In this document: one piece after another, positions 26,428-36,288 of the stretch
Layout: every line of letters starts with the position of its first letter
Position numbering within the stretch: the stretch's first letter is position 1
Source of the DNA: an uncultured Puniceicoccaceae bacterium
Lineage (GTDB): Bacteria; Verrucomicrobiota; Verrucomicrobiia; Opitutales; Coraliomargaritaceae
Direction: 5' to 3'
Length of the DNA stretch: 61,864 nt
Assembly: GCA_905479975.1 (NCBI GenBank)
Contig: CAJQOS010000019.1
Coordinates: 1-61,864, forward strand
Translations under genes and position numbers: made by a program
The notes under the pieces: model-generated
Told to the model about the DNA's origin: nothing
Seen by the model: the letters and a program-made list of their open reading frames with translations, nothing else
The model's database searches: none

Positions 26428-27501
26428 ATGCGCATGTCAAAACAAGGCGTCATCCTACTCAACCTCGGCTCACCCGATTCCACTAAAGTCAGCGACGTGC
26501 GTAAATACCTGCGCGAGTTCCTGATGGACGGACGTGTGCTCGACGCACCCTTTGCAATCCGCTGGTTTCTGGTGAACTGCCTGATCCTGCCCAAACGCCC
26601 GAAACAGTCCGCCGAAGCCTATGAAAAGGTATGGCTCGACGAAGGTTCTCCGCTCATCCTCACCTCAGTTGCGCAGCAAAAAGCACTCGCCGAGCAAGTC
26701 GATGTGCCCGTGGCTCTCGGCATGCGCTATGGCACACCATCCACCGAGAGCGCACTGCAAGAGCTCCTCGACCAAGGCGTGGACGACGTGCTGATCGTGC
26801 CAATGTATCCGCACTACGCGATGTCCAGCTACGAGACAGCCGTGGTGCACTTGATGGACTCCGTGCGCAAGCTCAAGCCAGACCTCAAAACAACGCTACT
26901 CCCACCGTTCTACCAAGACGAAGACTACATCGCGGCCCTCGCCGAGCGCTCACGCCCCTATTTGGAAGATGGCAACTACGACAAAGTCGTCTTCTCCTTC
27001 CACGGCATCCCACAGCGCCACTTGGTGAAAGGCGACCCGTCGCACGATCACTGCATGACCACGCCGGATTGCTGTAATACCTGCCACCCAGCCCATGCCA
27101 CTTGCTACCGTCACCAGTGCGCCATGACCCTAGAAAAGCTCGTTGCTGCGCTGAATATTCCGAAAGAGAAGCACATGATCACCTTCCAGTCGCGCCTCGG
27201 CCGCGAACCCTGGCTGCACCCCTACACCGATAAAGTGCTGGAGCAACTCGCCAAGGACGGCAACAAGCGCGTCAAAGTGATCTGCGCGTCGTTCACCGCC
27301 GACTGCCTAGAGACCTTGGAAGAAATCGCTCAAGAAGGCCGCGAGATTTTCCTCGACGCTGGCGGCGAAGATCTGCAGCAGATCCCTTGCGTCAACGAGC
27401 ATCCGAAATTCATCGAGTTCCTGCGCAATAAGGTAACGGCATGGCAAGGCGGCGCCTACGAAACGGCTCACGCCACACCGCCCGCTTACGTCGCTAAGTA
27501 G
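26428..27501 (+). CDS. hemH: ferrochelatase
   Basis: Inserts iron into protoporphyrin IX (or coproporphyrin III), the last or near-last step of heme synthesis. The protein has '[12 protein letters not shown]', '[16 protein letters not shown]', the conserved 'SFHGIPQRH' with the active-site His, and '[23 protein letters not shown]'. Between them lies a Cys-rich stretch ([11 protein letters not shown]...CYRHQC, six Cys) that may bind an Fe-S cluster or metal, as in some bacterial ferrochelatases. Start ambiguity: ATG 26428 or ATG 26434. The frame is open upstream to 26359, just past the hexamer repeat. It is followed by hemX/ccsA and hemA. Confidence 0.94.
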   Translation: MRMSKQGVILLNLGSPDSTKVSDVRKYLREFLMDGRVLDAPFAIRWFLVNCLILPKRPKQSAEAYEKVWLDEGSPLILTSVAQQKALAEQVDVPVALGMRYGTPSTESALQELLDQGVDDVLIVPMYPHYAMSSYETAVVHLMDSVRKLKPDLKTTLLPPFYQDEDYIAALAERSRPYLEDGNYDKVVFSFHGIPQRHLVKGDPSHDHCMTTPDCCNTCHPAHATCYRHQCAMTLEKLVAALNIPKEKHMITFQSRLGREPWLHPYTDKVLEQLAKDGNKRVKVICASFTADCLETLEEIAQEGREIFLDAGGEDLQQIPCVNEHPKFIEFLRNKVTAWQGGAYETAHATPPAYVAK

Positions 27502-27534
27502 CAACGCCCGCTCCTACCTACCACCGACACCATC

Positions 27535-28395
27535 ATGCTTGAGGAAATAGCACTCACTGCCCGCGAAGCCATCGCCATCGGCACGTCTATTTATCTGAGC
27601 GCGTTCCTTTTTGGCGTCCTCATGATCGTGCTGCGCAAGCCCTACCCACGAGCCGCAATGTTTGCGCTGCTCACGGGTGGCTTTATCTTTCAAACCCTCG
27701 GCCTCAACCTGCGCGGCGCCGAAATCAAAGGCTGCCCACTTGGCAACATCTTTGAGATCTCGCAATTCATCGCATGGTCATTGGTCCTGCTCTATTTCAT
27801 CATCGGCCCTGCCTTTAGGCTTCGCTTGCTCGGCCTCTTCACCGCAGGCTTGGCAGGCCTGCTCTGCAGCACCGCGCTACTAGTGCGCGCGTGGGACACC
27901 CCTTATCCTGCCGGAATCTTTGGCGGCAACCCATGGATCGAGCTACACGCCGCACTCGCGATGTTTAGCTACGCGATGTTCGCCATCGTGGCACTGGTCT
28001 CTGTGATGTTTCTCATCCAGCAACACGGCCTCAAAAAGAAGCAGTTCAAAGGTGTCTATCAATACCTACCCTCGGTGCAGCAACTCGACTTGATGGCCAA
28101 ACGCCTACTCATCACTGGTGTCCTAGTGCTCAGCGCGGCCCTGATCTTTGGGGCCGTCTTTTGGGTGAACCACCCCGAGCGCGTGCCGGTCTTTAAGCTT
28201 TCCGCGACCTGCCTCGTCTGGGCGGGCTACCTCACCGTCGTCGTTTTACGTATACAAAAGAAACTCGTCACTCGTCGCCACGCCATCGCGTGTATCGGCC
28301 TCTTCCTATTCGCCCTCGCCTCCCTGTGGCCTGTGCAATCTGCCAGCGATACCGCCCGAACCGACGAGCCCTCCGACCATCAGGCATCTGAATGA
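27535..28395 (+). CDS. CcsA/HemX-family membrane protein
   Basis: A 286-residue protein with about eight membrane helices of the cytochrome c assembly/HemX family. '[26 protein letters not shown]' and '[29 protein letters not shown]' are characteristic. HemX-type proteins next to hemA (as in Bacillus) influence glutamyl-tRNA reductase level. CcsA-type ones export heme for cytochrome c maturation. The CcsA 'WWD' heme-handling motif is not evident, and hemA overlaps by an ATGA, so I favour HemX-like. The TM protein lies between hemH and hemA. Confidence 0.75.
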   Translation: MLEEIALTAREAIAIGTSIYLSAFLFGVLMIVLRKPYPRAAMFALLTGGFIFQTLGLNLRGAEIKGCPLGNIFEISQFIAWSLVLLYFIIGPAFRLRLLGLFTAGLAGLLCSTALLVRAWDTPYPAGIFGGNPWIELHAALAMFSYAMFAIVALVSVMFLIQQHGLKKKQFKGVYQYLPSVQQLDLMAKRLLITGVLVLSAALIFGAVFWVNHPERVPVFKLSATCLVWAGYLTVVVLRIQKKLVTRRHAIACIGLFLFALASLWPVQSASDTARTDEPSDHQASE

Positions 28396-29441
28396 GCGAA
28401 GCATTGCAGTCACTCTTTGTGCTCGGCAGCACGCACCATGAAGCTCCGCTCGAAGTGCGCGAGCGCATGGCACTCACGCCCGAAAAAGCCGCCGCCCTTC
28501 AACAAGAATTGCACGCCCGTGACGACATTCGTGAGTGTCTCGTCGTCAATACCTGCAACCGAGTCGAAGTCTACGGACTTGCCAGTGCGCCCAACGTCGA
28601 AGCCACCATCCGCGACCACCTCTGCGCTTGCAACGGTGTGAGCCGCGAGCTACTCGACGCGCACTCGACTTGGCACACCAATCTCGACGTGCTCCAACAC
28701 GCCTTCGAAGTCTCCTCTGGGCTCGACTCACAAATGGTCGGCGAGACCGACATCCTCGGCCAGATGAAAACCGCCTACGCCGATGCCCGCGCGGCAAAGT
28801 GCACCGGCATCGTGCTCAACCGACTCTTCGAGAAAAGCTTTCAAGCCGCCAAGTCCGCACGCACACAAACCGGCATTACTCGCGGACAAGTCAGTATCGG
28901 CAACGTCGCAGTCGATCTCGCCAACCGTATATTCGGCCACCTACGCGACAGCCGCGTGCTATTAATCGGCAGTGGCGATGTCGCCGAAAAGACCGCTCAA
29001 TCCCTCAAAAGTCGCGGCGTAGCCGACATCACCGTCGCCAGCCGCACCTATGAAAATGCGCATGCCCTCGCCCACAGCCTTGGTGGTGCAGCGATTGAAT
29101 TGAGCGATTTCGCCGCGCAGCTCAAACGTTTTGATATCGTGATCAGCTCCACCGCCGCGCCTGGCATGCTACTGGACCGCGACATGATTGCGACGGCGTT
29201 GAAGCAACGTCCGGATCGTCCCTTTTTCCTGATCGACGTGGCACTCCCGCGCGACATCGACCCAGCGGTCGACACACTCGAAAACGTATATCTCTACAAC
29301 CTCGACGATCTCTCCAGCATCGCCAACGAGAACCTCGAACTCCGCAAAGCCGAGATCGCCCGCGCCCGCACCATTCTAAAAGGCCATGCGTGGAACCTAT
29401 GGCTACAGCTCAGACGCCGCACTATGATGGCAGCGAAGTAG
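28392..29441 (+). CDS. hemA: glutamyl-tRNA reductase
   Basis: Reduces Glu-tRNA to glutamate-1-semialdehyde, the first committed step of tetrapyrrole synthesis by the C5 route. Catalytic Cys55 is in '[12 protein letters not shown]'. '[20 protein letters not shown]' and the NADP-binding '[16 protein letters not shown]' follow, with '[15 protein letters not shown]' and '[14 protein letters not shown]'. At 349 residues it is shorter than E. coli HemA (418), and the C-terminal dimerisation helix is trimmed. It is translationally coupled to the upstream membrane protein gene. Confidence 0.93.
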   Translation: MSEALQSLFVLGSTHHEAPLEVRERMALTPEKAAALQQELHARDDIRECLVVNTCNRVEVYGLASAPNVEATIRDHLCACNGVSRELLDAHSTWHTNLDVLQHAFEVSSGLDSQMVGETDILGQMKTAYADARAAKCTGIVLNRLFEKSFQAAKSARTQTGITRGQVSIGNVAVDLANRIFGHLRDSRVLLIGSGDVAEKTAQSLKSRGVADITVASRTYENAHALAHSLGGAAIELSDFAAQLKRFDIVISSTAAPGMLLDRDMIATALKQRPDRPFFLIDVALPRDIDPAVDTLENVYLYNLDDLSSIANENLELRKAEIARARTILKGHAWNLWLQLRRRTMMAAK

Positions 29442-29448
29442 GACTGAA

Positions 29449-29478
29449 AAAGCCGCCTCCCCGAAAGGAAGCGGCTTT
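29449..29478. terminator. hairpin terminator between hemA and the lipoprotein gene
   Basis: AAAGCCGCCTCC pairs with GGAAGCGGCTTT (one mismatch) around a 6-base loop. On the minus strand it ends in a run of five T. It serves two convergent genes. Confidence 0.8.
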
Positions 29479-29501
29479 GATTAAAAAATTCTGAAATGAA
29501 C

Positions 29502-30464
29502 TTATTTCACCGAAGGAATACTGCTTGGAGCAACCACTGGAGCTGCTGGCATCGGCGCTGCGGGCGCACCCATGCCCTGCCCCATCATCATCATGCCCAT
29601 AATTGGCATCATCGCGCCCTTCAGGCTCTGGTCGAATTGCTCTTGAGTCTCGGCGGCGGAAATTTGAGCCAATACACCATCGAGCATCGTTAAGACACCC
29701 ATAATTTGTGGCTTTTGAGCGGCGACGTCTTCCGGAGAAGTCGCTTCCAGCTCAGCAGTGGATTCTGCGATCTCTGCCGCCCACTCGCTCGCGATCTCTG
29801 CGGGCACCCAGCGCTGCTCAACTTTTGTGAATGCCTGCTCAACTGGCTCTTGACCAGGGATTTCCATCAACAAAGTCGCTTGCAAATCATCTGCCTCTAC
29901 CACGCTCACAGCCGAATTGATGTAATCCGAAAGCACGTATTCTTCACCAGCCAGCACCGACAGCTCTTCAACATAGCCAGCCAACTTCGACACCGTTGTA
30001 TCGAAAAACGCCTGACCCTCAAAATTAAGCAGGCCAGCCGAAGAAGCCAATTCACTTTGAGTCAGCGTATTAATCACACCAACGACCGCAGGCAGCGCCG
30101 CTTCAAGCTGCGCGAGTTCCTCTGCAGTCCGACCTTCCAAGAAAGACGTGTTCAGAATAAATGCCTTCTGCTGATCCACGACCTCCGCAAGGCGGCCAAT
30201 CGTCGCAAAGCTCTTGTCGTAGAGCTCAGGATCGATCTTGGTGCCTGCAAGCTGCACCAGAGTCGTCACATCACTTTGGTAGCTAGCTGGCATCGCCTGC
30301 CAGAGAATACCGCCATTGCCTTGAGCAAATTCAGTGATGACCGTTTGGATCGCTGCATCTGGTGCTGCTGGAATCGGATCCTCCGTTTTTTTGCCGCAAG
30401 CAGTGAATAATAATGCACTGGCAGTCAGGCCGAGTGCGAGGTTCTTAGGAATTGAGGAGATCAT
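29502..30464 (-). CDS. predicted lipoprotein of unknown function
   Basis: A 320-residue exported protein with a lipoprotein signal ending in lipobox F-T-A-C followed by GKKTEDP. The mature part is acidic and helical, with long Glu/Ala-rich stretches and a Met/Ala/Pro-rich tail (GMMMMGQGMG). No family recognised. It stands alone upstream of the histidine kinase gene and faces hemA across a shared terminator. Envelope location is well supported; function is not. Confidence 0.75.
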   Translation of the reverse strand: MISSIPKNLALGLTASALLFTACGKKTEDPIPAAPDAAIQTVITEFAQGNGGILWQAMPASYQSDVTTLVQLAGTKIDPELYDKSFATIGRLAEVVDQQKAFILNTSFLEGRTAEELAQLEAALPAVVGVINTLTQSELASSAGLLNFEGQAFFDTTVSKLAGYVEELSVLAGEEYVLSDYINSAVSVVEADDLQATLLMEIPGQEPVEQAFTKVEQRWVPAEIASEWAAEIAESTAELEATSPEDVAAQKPQIMGVLTMLDGVLAQISAAETQEQFDQSLKGAMMPIMGMMMMGQGMGAPAAPMPAAPVVAPSSIPSVK

Positions 30465-30582
30465 ATTGTTTGGATGAATTTAAATGAGAAACGAGAAGTT
30501 CAAGGCAACTCGGACAGAACATCGAATCTAAAGTGCCCTGAATCCCGATTATTCCAACGCATAATAGCCTCAGCCACTTCCG

Positions 30583-31755
30583 CTACGCCTCCAGCAAACG
30601 CGTGCGGCGGTGCTGCTGCGGGAACTGGAGCGTAATCGCGGTGCCCTCGCCTTTACGGGACTCGATGCCGAGCTGGCCGCCGTGATCGCGGATAATGCGC
30701 TGCACGATCATCATGCCGAGGCCGTGGCCTTCCTTCTTTGTGGTATAGTAAGGCTGTAAGATACGGGAAAGCTCATCTTCTGAAATACCGGAACCGGTAT
30801 CGATGAATTGCAGATACACAAATTCGTCGTCACTCCGCGCAAGCACTCTGAGTTTCCCGCCGGGCTGCATCGCTTCCATCGCATTTTTAACCAGGTTAAA
30901 AAAGACCTGTTTGATCTGACCACGGTCGCCAAGGATCGGTGGAATGGTTTGGCCGACTTCGACATTTACATCCAAACGGCGGTTGCTCAATTCGGCTTCT
31001 TGCACGCGCAGCACCTCGTCCAGGAGTTCAATCAGATCGAGTTCATTGAGTTCGGGTTGCTGCGGTCGCACGGCTTCGAGGAAATGTGTAATGATGCCAT
31101 CGAGCCGCTTCACCTCGCCTTGGCACACTTCGAGTGAATCAGCCATACTTCCAGCGTCCGCCCCGAGTTGGAGTTTTTTCAACTTCCGCTCGATCAACTG
31201 CAAATGAATCGTCAACGAGTTGAGCGGATTGCCCAGCTCATGCGCGACGCCCGCGGAGAGACGCATGATCGAAGCAATGCGCTCGCTCTCAATCCGCTCT
31301 TCCATCGAGACTTTCTCTTCGGTCACATCGGAGAGCACGACAACCATGCCACCGCTATCATGATGCCCCACATGCGCGTCGATCGGCACCATATAGAGAC
31401 GAACGAACCGATGCTCAGGATACGTCAGCTCCACCTCGCGGGACAGCACGGGCGATGCTTTCGCCACGTCTTTGTTCTTATTTAAATCAATCGAACGCGC
31501 TAGGTCCGGCACCATTTTCCACAGGCGTGTGTTGCCGATGTCATCCTCCTTCAAGCCGATCAAACTGAACGCGGCCTCGTTGGCGTATTGCACGACGCCC
31601 TCGGAGTCGATCACTAGAATCCCATCCTGAATCGTATTAAACACGGTCTCCTGCAACTTACGGTCGCGCGCGAGGCGCTGCACCAAAATACCAAGATTCA
31701 CCGAATCGAGGTCATCGATACGCCCAAGGATCTTATCAAGTCCGGAGTTTTTCAT
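30583..31755 (-). CDS. PAS-domain sensor histidine kinase (NtrB-like)
   Basis: A 390-residue soluble kinase without membrane helices. A PAS domain (about 36-145, '[27 protein letters not shown]') is followed by the phosphoacceptor block '[15 protein letters not shown]' with His172. The ATPase domain shows N box '[14 protein letters not shown]', 'DTGSGIS' and '[18 protein letters not shown]'. This is the NtrB/AtoS class, which usually pairs with a sigma-54 activator, but no response regulator is in the window. The S23 cassette ends just upstream of its start, so its promoter may be altered. Confidence 0.9.
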   Translation of the reverse strand: MKNSGLDKILGRIDDLDSVNLGILVQRLARDRKLQETVFNTIQDGILVIDSEGVVQYANEAAFSLIGLKEDDIGNTRLWKMVPDLARSIDLNKNKDVAKASPVLSREVELTYPEHRFVRLYMVPIDAHVGHHDSGGMVVVLSDVTEEKVSMEERIESERIASIMRLSAGVAHELGNPLNSLTIHLQLIERKLKKLQLGADAGSMADSLEVCQGEVKRLDGIITHFLEAVRPQQPELNELDLIELLDEVLRVQEAELSNRRLDVNVEVGQTIPPILGDRGQIKQVFFNLVKNAMEAMQPGGKLRVLARSDDEFVYLQFIDTGSGISEDELSRILQPYYTTKKEGHGLGMMIVQRIIRDHGGQLGIESRKGEGTAITLQFPQQHRRTRLLEA

Positions 31756-31760
31756 TACAA

Positions 31761-31796
31761 AATCTTAATCTTAATCTTAATCATAATCATAATCAC
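31761..31796. repeat. AATCTT/AATCAT hexamer repeat, left flank of the S23 gene
   Basis: Six tandem hexamers (three AATCTT, two AATCAT, one AATCAC) lie between the kinase start and the S23 gene. The right flank of the same gene carries similar units in the opposite orientation. Confidence 0.9.
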
Positions 31797-31801
31797 TCAA
31801 C

Positions 31802-32200
31802 TCAGTCTCCTTCATTGTAAGCAGCCGGATCTTCATACACGCGCCCGCCTTCTTGACTTCGAATCAATCCAACCATCATCGAGACAACCTCCTTAAGAAT
31901 AATTTTGCCCTCCTCTGCGGTCGTCACCCCGATTTTGTTGCGACGAGTCAAGACATCCAAAGCAGCTGCGCATTCCAAGGCGGAACCACGCGCAATATCA
32001 AAGAAACGACAACGATCCTTTGCCGTGAACTTCCCATTCCCTTCGGCCAAATTCAGTGGTATCGAAGTTGACGCACGATCGATTTGATCATGCGCAGCGA
32101 GCCCTTTGGGCAAATCCGACAGCAGCGTCTCTACAAATTCAACAAAGTCTAAAGAGCGCTGATAGACGTTTAGCTTTTCATGGTCAAAGATTGTAGGCAT
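31802..32200 (-). CDS. four-helix-bundle protein (S23 / rRNA intervening-sequence type)
   Basis: A 132-residue helical protein of the PF05635 family, first known from open reading frames within 23S rRNA intervening sequences and structurally close to the Avd protein of diversity-generating retroelements. Recognisable parts are 'EKLNVYQRSLDFVEFV', 'QIDRASTSIPLNLAEGNGKFTAKDRCRFFDIARGSALECAAALDVL' and the C-terminal 'MMVGLIRS'. Here it stands outside rRNA, between a histidine kinase and coaB, flanked by hexamer repeats in opposite orientations. No reverse transcriptase is in the window. It looks like a self-contained cassette; the biochemical role is unknown. Confidence 0.88.
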   Translation of the reverse strand: MPTIFDHEKLNVYQRSLDFVEFVETLLSDLPKGLAAHDQIDRASTSIPLNLAEGNGKFTAKDRCRFFDIARGSALECAAALDVLTRRNKIGVTTAEEGKIILKEVVSMMVGLIRSQEGGRVYEDPAAYNEGD

Positions 32201-32230
32201 GGGTCGTGGAATTTGGGTAAGGTGGAGCAG

Positions 32231-32269
32231 GATTAAGAGTAAGATTAGGAGTATGATTAAGACTCACTC
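32231..32269. repeat. GATTAAGA-type repeat, right flank of the S23 gene
   Basis: Degenerate units (gattaagagtaa, gattaggagtat, gattaagact) are the reverse complement of the left-flank units. They run over the coaB stop codon, so the last codons of coaB belong to the repeat. Confidence 0.8.
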
Positions 32270-32913
32270 GCCGTTGGCGTGACGAGTTGGATCAATTGCT
32301 CGGCGATTTCGGCTTTGGTAGCAGGCCCGATCTTCAGCGAACTGCCGTCGGCCGCGATGAGCGTCACTTCATTGGTATCAGCGGCAAAGCCTGCACCCGA
32401 CTCGCCTACTTTATTAGCCACAATCCAGTCTAGATTTTTCTCTTCCAGTTTCTTGCGGGCATAGGCATCGACGTTGTTCGTCTCTGCGGCAAAGCCCACG
32501 ACGGTCTGCTGTGCCTTGCGCTCGGTCATCGTTTTTAAAATATCGATGGTGCGCTCAAACTCGATCGTCATCGAGGCGTCGCCTTTCTTCTCTTTCTTCG
32601 CGTGTTGTGTGACTGGTCGAAAGTCACTGACAGCGGCAGTCATGATCAACACATCACAGGCATCAAACAACGCATCGACGTGATGAAACATTTCCTCAGC
32701 ACTGACGACTGGGTATAAAATAACATCCTCTGGCTCTTCGAGCGCGACTGGCCCAGCGACGAGATCGACCGTCCATCCCGCAGCCACAGCGGCTTCGGCG
32801 AGAGCATAGCCCATCTTTCCGGTGGATGGATTGCTCAAAAAGCGCACCGGATCGATAAATTCACGGGTAGGGCCCGCAGTAATAAGACAACGAATAGAGC
32901 TTGCGTTCGACAT
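32257..32913 (-). CDS. coaB: stand-alone phosphopantothenate-cysteine ligase (CoaB)
   Basis: A 218-residue protein equal to the CoaB half of the usual CoaBC fusion. '[39 protein letters not shown]' is the DFP/CoaB nucleotide-binding block. '[14 protein letters not shown]' and '[11 protein letters not shown]...[17 protein letters not shown]' follow. It joins 4'-phosphopantothenate to cysteine in coenzyme A synthesis. The decarboxylase (CoaC) is not adjacent and must be elsewhere. The frame is open to 33147, but ATG 32913 gives the family N-terminus. Confidence 0.9.
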   Translation of the reverse strand: MSNASSIRCLITAGPTREFIDPVRFLSNPSTGKMGYALAEAAVAAGWTVDLVAGPVALEEPEDVILYPVVSAEEMFHHVDALFDACDVLIMTAAVSDFRPVTQHAKKEKKGDASMTIEFERTIDILKTMTERKAQQTVVGFAAETNNVDAYARKKLEEKNLDWIVANKVGESGAGFAADTNEVTLIAADGSSLKIGPATKAEIAEQLIQLVTPTASES

Positions 32914-32938
32914 AACTCGGAAAAGCCTAGGCGAACAT

Positions 32939-33751
32939 ATGGCCGAACAGCAACCCAGCACCGCACCGAATTTGCAGAATTCTCCTAAGACCGGAAAACC
33001 TCCGGTTAAAAAAGAGAATACCTTCCTCAATCTTGGCTTTAATATCTTGTTGCCCATCATGGTGCTCAACAAGGGCAAGAAATACTTCGGCGAGTATCTT
33101 GAGCCGTATTTTGAGAACGTCGCAGTTGGCATCCTGATCATCGCCATCCTGTTTCCGGTCTGCTATTTCATCTACGACTACTTCAAACGCTCGAAGTATA
33201 ACCTCTTCTCCATTCTCGGTCTCATCAGCGTGCTTCTGACTGGTGGCATCGGTATTTTAGAAATCCCCACCGAATGGTTCGCTGTAAAGGAAGCAGCCAT
33301 TCCGCTGCTGCTCGGCATCGCGGTCGTCGTCTCGCTCAAAACGCCGTGGCCGCTGATTCGCACACTGCTCTACAATCCAGAAGTTCTGGATGTGGACAAA
33401 GTGCACGACGCTCTGGTCGCGCATGACAGTGAAAGCGCCTTTGAAAAGCTACTGGCGAAGTGCACTTGGCTGCTCGCATTCTCATTTCTGCTCAGCGGCA
33501 TCCTCAACTTTGGACTGGCTCGCTGGATCGTCGTCAGCCCAAGCGGCACGGATGCCTTTAACTCCGAAGTCAGTAAAATGATGGCGTGGAGCTGGCCTGT
33601 GATCGTCATTCCGAGCATGGCCATCATGATGGTCACACTCTGGATGCTGCTGAGCGGCATCAAGCAAATGACCGGACTAGAGCTGGAGGACATTTTGCAC
33701 GGCGCACCACCGAAAACGGACGCTGATGGCAGCGAACAGGCGGAGGGTTAA
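32939..33751 (+). CDS. VC0807-family membrane protein
   Basis: A 270-residue protein with about five to six membrane helices and the VC0807 pattern ('[23 protein letters not shown]', '[31 protein letters not shown]', '[24 protein letters not shown]', '[15 protein letters not shown]'). The N-terminal 35 residues are disordered and basic. Function is unknown; it may relate to septation protein A-like proteins. It diverges from coaB with only 25 bases between the start codons. I chose ATG 32939 over the open frame to 32822 because the longer version would overlap coaB. Confidence 0.82.
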   Translation: MAEQQPSTAPNLQNSPKTGKPPVKKENTFLNLGFNILLPIMVLNKGKKYFGEYLEPYFENVAVGILIIAILFPVCYFIYDYFKRSKYNLFSILGLISVLLTGGIGILEIPTEWFAVKEAAIPLLLGIAVVVSLKTPWPLIRTLLYNPEVLDVDKVHDALVAHDSESAFEKLLAKCTWLLAFSFLLSGILNFGLARWIVVSPSGTDAFNSEVSKMMAWSWPVIVIPSMAIMMVTLWMLLSGIKQMTGLELEDILHGAPPKTDADGSEQAEG

Positions 33752-33861
33752 GCGCTCACGCTGCCCCGATCTCACCAGACTGTTGCAAAAACCTGAGCTG
33801 TTACGATCAAGGCCACGTCCGCTCCAAGGTATACTCACGCGCATCATAATTTGTGAAAAGT

Positions 33862-33948
33862 GTAGTCGAGTTCCTTTAGGTGCTCGACCGACACGGCCAT
33901 CGCTATCGTTTCCTCCAAGCGGGTGGCCACCTAAAAGAAGCCACCTAC
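33862..33948. repeat. inverted-repeat element, copy A
   Basis: An 87-base element with ends GTAGTCGAGTTCCTTTAGGTG and its degenerate complement ending CCACCTAAAAGAAGCCACCTAC. Copy B with the same ends and the internal GACCGAC lies at 45077-45159. No ORF inside. It looks like a small MITE/REP-like element. Confidence 0.75.
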
Positions 33949-33980
33949 GACTTCAGGCTCAAGAGCCGGAAGATTGCGCC

Positions 33981-34011
33981 TTCAATGGGGCGATCAAATT
34001 GCCCCATTGAA
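33981..34011. repeat. perfect 11-bp stem-loop
   Basis: TTCAATGGGGC and GCCCCATTGAA pair perfectly across a 9-base loop. No T run follows on either strand, so it is not a classical terminator. It might be the end structure of the VC0807 transcript or another repeat. Confidence 0.6.
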
Positions 34012-34054
34012 AATCACAAGACTTGATGCGCGGCAGTAATAACTGGCACAAAAA

Positions 34055-34084
34055 AACGGCAGAGCTCCGAGGAGCTCTGCCGTT
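34055..34084 (-). terminator. rho-independent terminator of gltA
   Basis: A 14-bp perfect stem (AACGGCAGAGCTCC and its complement) with a 2-base loop is followed by a T run on the minus strand, just past the gltA stop. Confidence 0.9.
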
Positions 34085-34107
34085 AATAAAATGATACGCT
34101 TTAACTT

Positions 34108-35397
34108 CTAGCGTTCGTCCATCTGCACGTAATCGCGAATCGTGGAGCCTGTGTAAATCTGACGTGGGCGGTGAATGCGGCTCTTCGGGTTTTCAGCAAT
34201 CTCTTTCCAGTTGGCAATCCAACCTGGCATGCGCCCAATCGCAAACATCACGGTGAACATCTCGACAGGGATGCCGATCGCCTTGAGCAAAATACCACTG
34301 TAGAAGTCGACATTCGGATAGAGTTTACGCTGCACGAAATACTCATCTTCCAGCGCAGCCTTTTCGAGGTGCTTGGCGATGTCGAGCAGTGGATCGTCGA
34401 TACCGAGACCTTCGAGCACCGCTTCCGAGCTGATACCAAGAATCTTCGCACGCGGGTCGTAGTTTTTATACACGCGATGACCAAAGCCCATGAGCTTCGC
34501 CTTACCCTCTTTCGCGTCTTGGATGAATCTCGAACCATCATCGCCGGATGCATGAATATCTTCGAGCATCTTGATCACAGCCATATTCGCACCGCCATGT
34601 GACGGCCCCCAGAGCGCGCAGACTCCAGCAGAGACCGAAGCAAAGAGATTGGCCCCACCGGAAGCGACCATACGGACGGTCGAAGTGGAACAGTTCTGCT
34701 CGTGATCGGCATGTAGAAGCAGGAAGAGGTCGAGCGCGGCAGCCGCACCTGATGTATCACTGTATAGATTATACGGTTCGGAGAACATCATGTGTAGGAA
34801 GTTCTCTGCATAACGGCGATTATGATCAGGAAAGACATAAGGCAGCCCTTGCTTTTGGCGATACGTCATCGCTGCAATCGTGCGAACTTTCGAAATCAAC
34901 AGCGCTGCCGTTTCATCGAAGTGCGCCAAATCCTGCTCGCGATCATTCGAAGACATCTCGGGGTAATACGCACCGAGCGAGTTCAACATCGCAGACAAGA
35001 TCGCCATCGGGTGTGCATCACTCGGGAAGCCCTCGAAGTGATGATGCATGCCCGTGTGAATCGATGCATGTGTTTGCACTTCTGTGCGAAACTTCGTGAG
35101 TTCTGCCTCCGACGGCAGTTCACCGTAAATCGCTAAGAAGGACGCCTCTAGAAAAGTCGAATTCTCTGCCAGCTGCTCGATCGGATAGCCTCGGTGACGC
35201 AGGATGCCCTTCTCACCATCAATAAATGTGATTTTGCTCAAGCATGAGCCAGTGTTGCCATAGCCTTCATCGAAGGTAATGCAACCACTCTTAGAGCGTA
35301 AGGTTCTGGTATCCAGAGCCTTTTCTCCTTCTGTTCCCTCAATAATTGGGAACTCGAAATTCTCATCGCCGAGTCGGATAGTGCCGGTGTTTTCCAT
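34108..35397 (-). CDS. gltA: citrate synthase
   Basis: Condenses acetyl-CoA and oxaloacetate to citrate at the entry of the TCA cycle. The 429-residue protein is the type II (E. coli-like) form with an N-terminal beta domain ('[23 protein letters not shown]'). Catalytic regions: '[43 protein letters not shown]' (His), '[16 protein letters not shown]' (His) and '[14 protein letters not shown]' (Asp). Length is normal. It has its own terminator. Confidence 0.97.
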   Translation of the reverse strand: MENTGTIRLGDENFEFPIIEGTEGEKALDTRTLRSKSGCITFDEGYGNTGSCLSKITFIDGEKGILRHRGYPIEQLAENSTFLEASFLAIYGELPSEAELTKFRTEVQTHASIHTGMHHHFEGFPSDAHPMAILSAMLNSLGAYYPEMSSNDREQDLAHFDETAALLISKVRTIAAMTYRQKQGLPYVFPDHNRRYAENFLHMMFSEPYNLYSDTSGAAAALDLFLLLHADHEQNCSTSTVRMVASGGANLFASVSAGVCALWGPSHGGANMAVIKMLEDIHASGDDGSRFIQDAKEGKAKLMGFGHRVYKNYDPRAKILGISSEAVLEGLGIDDPLLDIAKHLEKAALEDEYFVQRKLYPNVDFYSGILLKAIGIPVEMFTVMFAIGRMPGWIANWKEIAENPKSRIHRPRQIYTGSTIRDYVQMDER

Positions 35398-35473
35398 TTT
35401 AATAGCTAGTCGTCGTGTTGGGTAGGTAGTAGTGCGAATTATCGTAATATAAAGAGCCCTTCAAGTTCGTGCA

Positions 35474-36112
35474 CTAAAGCGATTTCAAAAAATTGCGATA
35501 GAGGTGCAATCCTTTTGCCTGACTTTTTTCAGGGTGAAACTGTGTGGCATAGCAATTTCCAGAACGAATCCCGGAGACGAAACGACCGCCGTAATCCGTC
35601 TCAAACAGCGCGAGACTCTGATCTTCCGGGTCAATGTAATAGCTATGCACGAAATAAAATTGGTCGGTCCCACTCTCCAGCCCCTCGGTCAACGGATCGT
35701 CGCCAGCGAAGCTCACTGTGTTCCAGCCCATGTGTGGCACCTTGAGTGAAGGATCGATCCGGAAGCGGCGAACCTGCCCCTTAAACACCCCTAATGCCGG
35801 CGTATCGCCCTCCTCGGAGTGTTCGAATAATGCCTGAAGCCCGAGGCAAATTCCGAAAAACGGCTTATCTGCAGCAATCCATTCGCGGATCGCATCGTCA
35901 AAACCGGTCTCTTTGAGCAAGCGCATGGTATCGACGATTGCCCCCTGGCCCGGAAAGACCAAAGCGTCCGCATCCTTGATTTCATCGGGGGTGGAGACGA
36001 GTTGCGCATCCGCACCGACATGCTCCCAAGCCCGCACAACACTGCGCAGATTACCCATACCGTAATCGATCACAGCAAGGCGTGGCTTATTATTTGAAGT
36101 AACTGCGCTCAT
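35474..36112 (-). CDS. hisH: imidazole glycerol phosphate synthase, glutaminase subunit
   Basis: Supplies ammonia from glutamine to HisF in histidine and AICAR synthesis. A 212-residue class I amidotransferase with the nucleophile Cys89 in '[10 protein letters not shown]', the oxyanion 'GQGA', and His/Glu in '[13 protein letters not shown]'. The N-terminal '[22 protein letters not shown]' is diagnostic. It lies downstream of hisB but past a terminator, so it probably has its own promoter. HisF is not in the window. Confidence 0.95.
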   Translation of the reverse strand: MSAVTSNNKPRLAVIDYGMGNLRSVVRAWEHVGADAQLVSTPDEIKDADALVFPGQGAIVDTMRLLKETGFDDAIREWIAADKPFFGICLGLQALFEHSEEGDTPALGVFKGQVRRFRIDPSLKVPHMGWNTVSFAGDDPLTEGLESGTDQFYFVHSYYIDPEDQSLALFETDYGGRFVSGIRSGNCYATQFHPEKSQAKGLHLYRNFLKSL

Positions 36113-36238
36113 AAGAAACGCAATAAAGTGTCAAACCTGAGACAGGATGCAAGCAGACATGGATTTTGATTAGCCGGACTAATGGGCTCGCGAACCCCAG
36201 CTAATCAAGAATGCACGACAGGAGCCGGAAATACAAAA

Positions 36239-36268
36239 AAAGGACGACCCGCGCTCGGATCGTCCTTT
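36239..36268 (-). terminator. terminator after hisB
   Basis: AAAGGACGA pairs with TCGTCCTTT (9 bp, loop GC-rich, 12 bases), followed by seven T on the minus strand. It separates hisC-hisB from hisH. Confidence 0.85.
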
Positions 36269-36288
36269 GAGTAAAAACTGAGCCTCAA

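Larger units (their letters stand above)
33752..34107. other. 356-base gap with inverted-repeat element, hairpin and terminator
   Basis: No supportable gene lies between the VC0807 gene and gltA. The gap holds an inverted-repeat element (33862-33948), a perfect 11-bp hairpin (33981-34011) and the gltA terminator (34055-34084). The first 110 bases have nothing recognisable. Confidence 0.75.

Noticed and set aside
31802-32200. Diversity-generating retroelement accessory gene (avd)
   Set aside because: The S23/Avd fold fits, but there is no reverse transcriptase, template repeat or variable repeat nearby.
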